Assembly (NCBI GenBank): GCA_036393335.1
Contig: DASWHD010000176.1
Location: 1 to 21,724, forward strand
Origin: DASWHD01 sp036393335
GTDB lineage: Bacteria > CG2-30-53-67 > CG2-30-70-394
Length of the DNA stretch: 21,724 nucleotides
Direction of reading: 5' to 3'
The notes under the pieces are model-generated. The model ran no database searches. It was not told the DNA's origin and saw only the letters and a list, made by a program, of their open reading frames with translations. Of this stretch, positions 15,787 through 21,724 are shown in pieces. A program made the position numbers and the translations under genes. Positions within the stretch are counted from its first letter, which is position 1. Each line of letters starts with the position of its first letter.

Positions 15787-17370
15787 TTACGTCGCATAGA
15801 TTCGGTAGTCGATGTCCGGAAAGATGTTGTCCTGGGTCTCGATCGACCCGAGCCAGGACTCATCGGGGTGACCTGCCACGATCTCTTTGTAGAGTCGATT
15901 GAAGCGGATCAGGTGCTCGTTGGTCCGTCGCTCGGCGTAACCCACCGTCGTGCCGGTCTTCATGATGAAGGCCCAGTCGCTGCTCTGGGCGAGGAGCAGC
16001 TCCCGCGCCGCCTGATTGAGGGCCCGGCGCAATCCCGGGTCTGGGGCCGGATAGCGACGCGCCAGCTCCACCATGCGTTCGCCGGCCGCGTGCAGGTGCC
16101 GGTAGATCCACGCGTTGGTCTCGTTCAGCCAGTACTCGTTGTACCCCTTGTGTCCCCAGGAAGAGGCGCACGGGGTCGCCACCTGATTGGTCGGGTGGCG
16201 GTCCAGGTAGTCGCCCGGGGTGATCGGCTCGACCACGTCCTGGTCGAAGTGGAGCTGCCGGAACAGGTCGTCGAGGAACTGCACCCCCTCGTACCACCAG
16301 TGGCCGTACAGCTCGGCGTCGTAGGGGGAGACGAGGATCGGCGGCCGGTCCATGTGCGCCGCCAGCCGCTCCACCTGCTCCGCGCGCTTGCCGCGGAAGT
16401 GCGAGGCGTGGAGACCCGCCTTGCCGCGGGCGATCTCCGGGTCGTAGACCCACTTGTCGTGGAGCTGGTTGTGGGTGATGGCGTGGTACTTCAGGCCGGT
16501 GTAGATCCGGTGGCCCTCCGGGTGGATGTAGGGGGCGATGTAGTCGAGGGGGAGGTCGAAACCGATGTCGCGGTAGAAGTCACGATAGTGGGGGTCGCCG
16601 GGATATCCCTCCTTGGCGCTCCACACCTGCTCCGAGGACTCCGTGTCCCGGCCGAAGGCCGCGGTGCCGCTGGGGCAGAAGAGCGGCGCGTGGACTCCGT
16701 ACACCGGTTCCTGGTCGGCGAACAGGATGCCGTGGGTGTCGACGAAGAAGTAGCGTACCGCCGCCTCGCGCAGCAGCTCGTCGACGCCGGGGACGTAGCC
16801 GCACTCCCCGAGCCACATCCCCTTGGAGCGCTGGCCAAAGTGACGCTCGTAAAGATCTGCCGCCACGTGCACCTGGGCGCGCAGGGCGGCCCAGTTGCGG
16901 TCCAGCAGCGGGAAGTAGCCATGGGTCGCGGTGGACGTGATGACCTCTACACAGCCGCTGTCCTGTAACCCACGATAGGCCTTCACCAGGTTGCCTTCGT
17001 GGCAACGCCAGGTGTGGCGCAGGGAGAGGAAGCGGTTGTGGTACATCTCCGCCAACCGCTGGTAGTACGGCTCGGACCGGGTGCGCTCGAGCTCCTTCTC
17101 CGCAAGCTCGATGAGCCGATCGAGGTGCGCCGCATACCGCTCCTTGAGCAGGTCGTCGGTGAGCATGGTGATCAACGGCGCCGACAGGGAGACGGTGCAG
17201 CGAACCGGCACATGGTCCGCTTGCAGCCCCTCGAACGACTGGAGGAGGGGGAGGTAGGTCTCGGTGATCGCCTCGTAGAGCCACCGTTCTTCCATCACCG
17301 TGGCATCCTCGGGATGACGCACGAACGGCAGGTGGGCGTGCAACACCAGGGCGAGATAGCCTTTGGCCAT
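15787..17370 (-). CDS. GH57 1,4-alpha-glucan branching enzyme
   Basis: This 527-residue protein moves alpha-1,4-glucan segments to form alpha-1,6 branches. The GH57 blocks are visible: HAHLPFVRHPE at 11-21, the nucleophile in WLGECGYVPG (Glu near 189), the HGILF/GVHAPLFCPSG region near 213-235, and SPYDAELYGHWWYEG with the acid/base Asp near 351. The C-terminal helical part (DUF1957-type, about 420-527) matches characterised GH57 branching enzymes from Thermococcus and Thermus. ATG 17370 has GGAG eight bases upstream. The frame is open to 17463, but the first 31 codons lack family similarity. Amylopullulanase-like GH57 enzymes are the alternative, but the C-terminal domain argues against them. 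Confidence 0.92.
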   Translation of the reverse strand: MAKGYLALVLHAHLPFVRHPEDATVMEERWLYEAITETYLPLLQSFEGLQADHVPVRCTVSLSAPLITMLTDDLLKERYAAHLDRLIELAEKELERTRSEPYYQRLAEMYHNRFLSLRHTWRCHEGNLVKAYRGLQDSGCVEVITSTATHGYFPLLDRNWAALRAQVHVAADLYERHFGQRSKGMWLGECGYVPGVDELLREAAVRYFFVDTHGILFADQEPVYGVHAPLFCPSGTAAFGRDTESSEQVWSAKEGYPGDPHYRDFYRDIGFDLPLDYIAPYIHPEGHRIYTGLKYHAITHNQLHDKWVYDPEIARGKAGLHASHFRGKRAEQVERLAAHMDRPPILVSPYDAELYGHWWYEGVQFLDDLFRQLHFDQDVVEPITPGDYLDRHPTNQVATPCASSWGHKGYNEYWLNETNAWIYRHLHAAGERMVELARRYPAPDPGLRRALNQAARELLLAQSSDWAFIMKTGTTVGYAERRTNEHLIRFNRLYKEIVAGHPDESWLGSIETQDNIFPDIDYRIYAT

Positions 17371-17475
17371 AAGGGTTGCTCCGAAAAACCAGCGGCGAAG
17401 CTTAGCGAATTGAGGCGCACCGAACGCAATCCCCGCCTGGAAGATCCGGGCTCTGGCGCGCAATCTATATCAGGG

Positions 17476-17600
17476 GGCACATCGCCCCTGCGGGCGGGTC
17501 AGGGTGTGGCGCGAAGGGGCGGGATGATGTGCGCGGAAGAGAACCAATGGAGCAGAGGCCCGCTCTCCCCTTGCCCACGCAAGGCCGGGGCTCGCAGGAA
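17476..17600. repeat. Diverged GC-rich hairpin repeat between the DUF4912 and GH57 genes
   Basis: A module around 17482-17515 (GCCCCTGCGGGCGGGTCAGG, then GTGTGGCG) and another around 17568-17600 with the small stem CTTGC-CCAC-GCAAG followed by GCCGGGGC resemble the hairpin modules found at 4704, 6230 and 11113, with more mismatches. No gene is seen in the gap 17371-17624. Confidence 0.4.
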
Positions 17601-17624
17601 ACCCTCCCGGGGATGGCGCGACGG

Positions 17625-19301
17625 CTAGGTGACCGCAGGCCATTGCGGCGCATCGCCGCCCGGCGGCCGGTAATCCGACGAGCCACCCCAGCCGGCATCC
17701 TCGCCGGCTCCGAGCCATGCCTCGCTGCCGCCGAGAAAGTGCTCGCTGCCGCCCATGAGACGTTCGCTGGCGCCGCGGAAAAACCGTTCGCTCGCCCCGC
17801 CCATGAGACGCTCACTACCGCCACGATAGGTCCATTCGGAGGCCCCGCCGAACCGCCACTCTGAGGCCCCGGCGTAGCGGTACTCCGACGCGCCCCGGTA
17901 GAGGCGCTCGCTGGCGCCGCCGTAGAGCATTTCGCTGGCGCCAATCCGGTAGACCTCCGAGGCCCCGCCGAGGCGTCGCTCGCTGCCCGCCAGCCAGTGC
18001 CGCTCGCTGGCGCCGAACAACTCCGAGCCACCGGCGCTGCGCACCGGACCGAACACGGTGCGCTCGCCCCAGCGCTCATATCCACCTTCGGTGGCCCAGG
18101 ACTTGTGCACCTCCCACGTCCCCAACACCCGGCCCTCCGCCCACCCGCGGAGCCCGCGGATCACCACCTGCCACGGGCCGAACGTGACCCGCTTGCCACC
18201 GGCGATGGAGTAGACGGTCACCCCGCCCTCGAATCGTTCCTCTACCCGCCCGGGCACCTCGATTTGCAACGGAAAAGGACCCGCCTCCCAGCGGCTGTGG
18301 AAGAACGGACCGACCCACTCGAAGCTGTCCCGCTCCTCCACCCACTCCCGTTCCAACACGGCAGTGGTCGTGTGCCACGCCTCCTGCCAGGCGGCCTCAC
18401 CCCAGGAGGGTCCGGCCGCGTGGAACCCCCAGCCCCCACCGGTGTGCGACGCCACCCCGCCCTCGGCCACCGGTGGAGGAGGCGATCCCGATCCGGTCCC
18501 ACGGTTGCGCTGGGGACCCGCCGCCGCCGTCACCTCGCCGCTCATCGGCCGCACGGTCAACCACGCCACCGGCGACTCGCCCACTGGCGCGCGGCGCGGG
18601 AACTCGACCCGGCCGGAGCGGGCGATCTTCATGAAATACCCCTCGTACGACTTCATCCCGATCTCGACACAGTGGGTCGAGGTCGGCTTGCCCACGTGAA
18701 TGAACCACTGCCGGTCGGAGCGCTCGACCTTGATGTCGGTGTAACCGTGGGCGTTGGTGCCATCGAAGATCCGCCCGGTGACGTCGTACACCCGCAGGTT
18801 GAGCCACGCGCTCTGGCCGGCCTCGCCCAGCCCGCGGCACGCCGCCGCGATCCCCTCGTCGGTCACCTCCCAGTACACGTAGAATTGATCCGGGTTGATC
18901 ACCATGGCGGTGATCCGGTCATAGCCGTAGCCCCACGGGATGTGTTTCACCTGCGGCTCGGCCACGTCCGGACCGAGGTCGAACTTGGCCCTGGCGACGC
19001 GGTCCTCCGCGGTCGGCTCGTCGGTGGCCGGTTGGCCGCTTGCCGCTTCGGAGGCGACATCTTGTAAGGCGGAGTGGATCCGTGTAGCGAGCTCTTCTTT
19101 GCGCATCGACGAGTACCCCTTGAGTTCTAACAACCGTGCGACTTCCTGAAGTATTTTTTTAGTATACGTTGTCAGATCGCTGACCTGCCACGTACCGGGT
19201 TCTTCGGCGTTGGGCCGGTGCTCGGTCTGGCCATTGGCGGCCAACACGTCGGCGACCTTGGCGAGATTGTTGATCGTTGAACGTTGAGTTGGGCGGGCCA
19301 T
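17625..19301 (-). CDS. DUF4912 protein with C-terminal SE octapeptide repeats
   Basis: This 558-residue protein of unknown function has four parts. Residues about 43-80 resemble the small helical Rho-N/SAP fold (LQEVARLLELKGYSSMRKEEL). Residues 120-237 are DUF4912, with IPWGYGYDRI, VYWEVTDEGI, LNLRVYDVTG and WFIHVGKPTSTHCVEIG. Residues about 280-420 are a Trp- and Glu-rich region with no family I recognise. Residues 426-530 are fourteen Ser-Glu units. ATG 19301 follows GGGAGGCG at good spacing. DUF4912 proteins are often found near GH57 and glycogen genes, so a glucan-related role is possible but unproven. Serine codons in the repeats mix AGY and TCN. A run of seven A residues in codons 48-50 is unusual for this GC content. 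Confidence 0.85.
   Translation of the reverse strand: MARPTQRSTINNLAKVADVLAANGQTEHRPNAEEPGTWQVSDLTTYTKKILQEVARLLELKGYSSMRKEELATRIHSALQDVASEAASGQPATDEPTAEDRVARAKFDLGPDVAEPQVKHIPWGYGYDRITAMVINPDQFYVYWEVTDEGIAAACRGLGEAGQSAWLNLRVYDVTGRIFDGTNAHGYTDIKVERSDRQWFIHVGKPTSTHCVEIGMKSYEGYFMKIARSGRVEFPRRAPVGESPVAWLTVRPMSGEVTAAAGPQRNRGTGSGSPPPPVAEGGVASHTGGGWGFHAAGPSWGEAAWQEAWHTTTAVLEREWVEERDSFEWVGPFFHSRWEAGPFPLQIEVPGRVEERFEGGVTVYSIAGGKRVTFGPWQVVIRGLRGWAEGRVLGTWEVHKSWATEGGYERWGERTVFGPVRSAGGSELFGASERHWLAGSERRLGGASEVYRIGASEMLYGGASERLYRGASEYRYAGASEWRFGGASEWTYRGGSERLMGGASERFFRGASERLMGGSEHFLGGSEAWLGAGEDAGWGGSSDYRPPGGDAPQWPAVT
17710..18026 (-). repeat. Coding tandem repeat of 24 bp (octapeptide SE-x-x-aromatic/Leu-x-G-A/G)
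   Basis: Within the DUF4912 gene, residues 426-530 hold fourteen SE units, for example SERLYRGA, SEYRYAGA and SEWRFGGA. Ten consecutive units have exactly eight residues. The first has six, the twelfth and thirteenth seven, and the last fades out. Ser, Glu and Gly are invariant or nearly so, and position five is usually Tyr, Phe, Leu or Met. DNA-level identity between units is much lower than protein-level similarity. Confidence 0.9.
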
Positions 19302-19448
19302 CGTCGCCTCCCATGAAGGGGGAGGAATTGGATGGGTGTCACGCTAGACCAGAACGCGCCGCGTCGCCACTGAAAAATATGCAATAACGTTCGTCAGCGG
19401 CTCAGGAAAGCCGCCTGGCAGCCGCGCGTGGCAGGGGCATCCTAGACA

Positions 19449-19485
19449 GCGTGGCACGTCCGCAACCTGTGGCCACCTGCCACGC
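19449..19485. other. Perfect 8-bp inverted repeat after the cotransporter gene
   Basis: GCGTGGCA at 19449-19456 pairs perfectly with TGCCACGC at 19478-19485 across a 21-base loop, in the 268-bp gap between the cotransporter stop and the DUF4912 start. There is no T tract, so a role as intrinsic terminator is doubtful. An operator or mRNA 3'-end structure is possible. An AT-rich patch at 19371-19396 nearer the DUF4912 gene may hold its promoter, but no clear boxes were found. Confidence 0.35.
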
Positions 19486-19569
19486 GGTCAATACGTCCTC
19501 GGCGGCCACAAGGTGGGCGTGACGGGCGACTTCTACCGCGGGTCGATGGTGCACAGGGAGGGGTCCGGT

Positions 19570-21693
19570 CTACTTTTCGCCTTGCCCTCTCGCCCGGTCT
19601 TCGTCGGTCAGCTCTGCCGCGGCTACCCATAGCAGCGGCGCCTCACGCCGCTCGCCGGTGACCTGCCCCTGGACGACACGGGCGATGTTGCGCGCATGGT
19701 GGCCGATGCGCTGCATGCAGTTGAGGGCATCGAGGTGGTGAGGGTGGGTGACCAGGCTCGGTGCGAGCCGCTGCTGCACCCGTTGTAGGTGCGCCCGGAG
19801 CGACGCCTCCTCCATCCCTTGGATCTCACCCTTGCGCGTGATGATGTCCGCAGCGAGGGTGGGATCGGCGGAGGTGAAGCTGTCGATCCCCTCGGCCACG
19901 AGCCGCCGGACGGCCCCGGTCATGTGCATCAGCTCCTGCTGGCCGGCCGGCGTGAAGCCCGCGGCCGCATGGCGCATGCGGTGCACGAGGTGGCCGACAT
20001 CGACCTCGATCACGTCACCGATGTGCTCGATCTCGTTAATGACGCGGATGGCGTCGAGCATCTGTGCGGCCTGTTCCGGTCCCAGGTCCCGGCCGGAGAT
20101 CAGACGCAGGTAGTCGATGATCGCCCGGTCGAGGAAATCGATGAGATCGTCCTGGGCGGCGATGTCGCGCATCGCCTCGGTGTCGCCGTGGAACAGGGCG
20201 CCCGGCATGCGCGCCAGCATGACATCGAGGGTCTCGCCCATGCGCCGCGCCTCCTGGCGTACCGCCGCGAGCGCCTGGGATGGGCTGTCCAGAAATTGCT
20301 CGTCGAGGTAGCGCACCTTGAACAATGGCTGTTCCTCGCGATCCGGCACCAGCCGCCGCAGCACGGCCGCGAAGGGGCCGGCGAGGGGCAACAAGACGGC
20401 GGCCACGGTCAGATTGAACAGGGTGTGCGCGTTGGCCACCTGGCGCGGCAGCGTCGCCGGCTCGGCATGGGCGAGGCTGAGCCAACGGACCCCCTCCGCA
20501 AACCACGGGATCAGCCACATCATCACCATCACCCCTACCAGGTTGAAGAGCAGGTGCGCGAGCGCCGCCCGCACCGCCTCACGCGACTTGCCCACGGCGG
20601 CGATCGCCACGGTCACACAGGTACCGATGTTGGTGCCGAGGACCACGCCGATCGCCGTCTCCAGAGGCAGCACACCCTGGGCGGCGACGACGATGACGAT
20701 ACCCGTCACCGCCGCCGACGACTGGAAGACGGCCGTGACCGCCGCCCCTACGGCGATGGCCAGGACCGGCTCCGACAAGGAGGAGAGCGCGTGAATGAAG
20801 GGCGGGAAGGTACGCAGGGGCTGCATGGCCCCGCCCATCAGCTCCATCCCGAAGAACAGGAGACCGAAGCCGAGCAAGACGGCCCCGAGCTGGCGGACCC
20901 GCTCCCTGCGGCTGGCGAGCAGCAACGGCACACCGCCGGCGACGAACAACAGGCCGAGGTGCGCGATGCGGAAGGCGATGATCTGGGTGGTCACCGTGGT
21001 CCCGACATTGGCGCCGAAGATCACCCCCACCGCCTGGGTCAGGGTCATGACCTTTGCCTGGACCAGCCCGATCACCATCACCGTGGTCACCGAGCTCGAC
21101 TGCACGACGGCGGTGAGAGCCGCGCCCACCAGGGCGGCCAGGTACGGGTTGGGGGTGAGTACTCGCAGCCAGGTCCGCAACCGATCGCCGGCCGCCCGCT
21201 GCAATGCCTTGCTCATCTGGTCCAGCCCGAAGATGAACAGCCCGGCCCCGCCCAGCATGCCGATGAGGAGCTGCGCCACCCATATCCGGGGTCGGCTGGT
21301 GATCTCCCACAGCACCGGCTGATCGACGCCGTTGGCCGACGCCCGGACGAAGAACTGCCCCGACTGGAGACCCAGGGTAGGTCGGACCTCCACCACCCCG
21401 TCCGGCCCGCTCACCGCCGTGAGCTGGCCCGGCCATCTGGCGGCGGCGTCACCGAGGGCCGCGAAGCGCACCGCGACGCCCGCGACCGGCGTGCCATCAC
21501 CGGCGACGACGGCCACCCGGAGGGGATAGTCGAGCGCACGCCCGGCCGTTCCTCCGACTTCGTCCACGCCCAGCATCGGCGACATGGCGGCCGGCCGTAC
21601 CGCGTGCAGCTCCAACGCCGCCGCCATGCCGCACGCGCCGGGCGGAGCTCCCCATAGAACCACCGCCAAGAGGAGGAGACAGACGGGCCGCAT
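19570..21693 (-). CDS. Na/Pi-cotransporter family protein with N-terminal Ig-like domain and C-terminal PhoU domain
   Basis: From ATG 21693 the protein has 707 residues. A signal peptide (MRPVCLLLLAVVLWGAPPGACG) leads an exported beta-rich domain at about 35-130 (PVAGVAVRFAALG, SGPDGVVEV, GQFFVRASANG), which looks like a bacterial Ig-like (Big) fold. The membrane part, about 140-450, has the two inverted Na_Pi_cotrans repeats with VVQSSSVTTV and VFQSSAAVTG, plus GANVGTT and GTNIGTC. Residues about 475-690 form a PhoU-like helical domain. The family moves phosphate with sodium, and some members are thought to export or regulate. An in-frame GTG at 21705 is the alternative start, and the ATG sits better before the signal peptide. 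The upstream region runs out of the window after 31 bp. Confidence 0.9.
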   Translation of the reverse strand: MRPVCLLLLAVVLWGAPPGACGMAAALELHAVRPAAMSPMLGVDEVGGTAGRALDYPLRVAVVAGDGTPVAGVAVRFAALGDAAARWPGQLTAVSGPDGVVEVRPTLGLQSGQFFVRASANGVDQPVLWEITSRPRIWVAQLLIGMLGGAGLFIFGLDQMSKALQRAAGDRLRTWLRVLTPNPYLAALVGAALTAVVQSSSVTTVMVIGLVQAKVMTLTQAVGVIFGANVGTTVTTQIIAFRIAHLGLLFVAGGVPLLLASRRERVRQLGAVLLGFGLLFFGMELMGGAMQPLRTFPPFIHALSSLSEPVLAIAVGAAVTAVFQSSAAVTGIVIVVAAQGVLPLETAIGVVLGTNIGTCVTVAIAAVGKSREAVRAALAHLLFNLVGVMVMMWLIPWFAEGVRWLSLAHAEPATLPRQVANAHTLFNLTVAAVLLPLAGPFAAVLRRLVPDREEQPLFKVRYLDEQFLDSPSQALAAVRQEARRMGETLDVMLARMPGALFHGDTEAMRDIAAQDDLIDFLDRAIIDYLRLISGRDLGPEQAAQMLDAIRVINEIEHIGDVIEVDVGHLVHRMRHAAAGFTPAGQQELMHMTGAVRRLVAEGIDSFTSADPTLAADIITRKGEIQGMEEASLRAHLQRVQQRLAPSLVTHPHHLDALNCMQRIGHHARNIARVVQGQVTGERREAPLLWVAAAELTDEDRARGQGEK

Positions 21694-21724
21694 GACGGCG
21701 CCCACCCCGGCCTGCGGGGCTAGC

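Noticed and set aside
17710..18026. Possible CRISPR array, from the 24-bp periodicity
   Set aside because: There are no distinct spacers, the unit encodes a conserved octapeptide in one open frame, and no cas genes are nearby.
19789..21657. A 622-codon open frame on the plus strand opposite the cotransporter gene
   Set aside because: Its translation is rich in His, Arg, Gly and Asp with no domain, typical of antisense frames in GC-rich genes. The minus strand carries clear family motifs along the same span.

Overview
The window is a high-GC chromosomal segment (roughly two thirds G+C by eye) carrying mostly core-metabolism genes, with several non-coding repeat families between them. The gene order pheA-hisC-tyrA-aroA-cmk-(acyltransferase)-rpsA-sppA-ihfB resembles the shikimate/rpsA/ihfB block of Geobacter-like deltaproteobacteria (Desulfobacterota). 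The S1 protein, the GH57 branching enzyme and the DUF4912 protein also fit that kind of lineage. This placement is an inference from gene order and protein style. The REP elements with a GTAGGAG head are better known from gammaproteobacteria, so the phylum is left open.

Left edge (1-1543): an inverted REP pair lies inside a short repeat element that abuts the 3' end of a decayed chemoreceptor gene on the minus strand. The chemoreceptor has an in-frame stop, a frameshift and large internal losses. About 270 bp without a recognisable gene follow.

Plus-strand core block (1544-11087): pheA (chorismate mutase/prephenate dehydratase), hisC, tyrA and aroA supply Phe, Tyr and chorismate synthesis. 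cmk and a PlsC-type acyltransferase are translationally coupled. rpsA, an SppA-type S49 peptidase and an IHF/HU subunit follow. GC-rich hairpin repeats sit between tyrA and aroA, between aroA and cmk, and after ihfB. Sigma70-like promoters can be proposed upstream of rpsA and ihfB.

Middle (11258-14021): a minus-strand fetA-fetB pair (iron-export-type ABC transporter) overlaps by four bases. A 596-bp gene-free gap upstream of it contains a palindrome, a REP pair and a 184-bp element with perfect 20-bp terminal inverted repeats. A divergent DUF599-like membrane protein follows.

Right block (14076-21693, all minus strand): in the direction of transcription this is a Na/Pi-cotransporter-PhoU protein with an N-terminal Ig-like domain, a DUF4912 protein, a GH57 glucan branching enzyme and a glycogen synthase. 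The last two make an alpha-glucan (glycogen) cassette. The DUF4912 protein is the most unusual gene here. Its C-terminus is a run of fourteen Ser-Glu-centred units, ten of them with an exact eight-residue period. Mixed AGY and TCN serine codons encode the invariant serine, which suggests the pattern is old and kept at the protein level.
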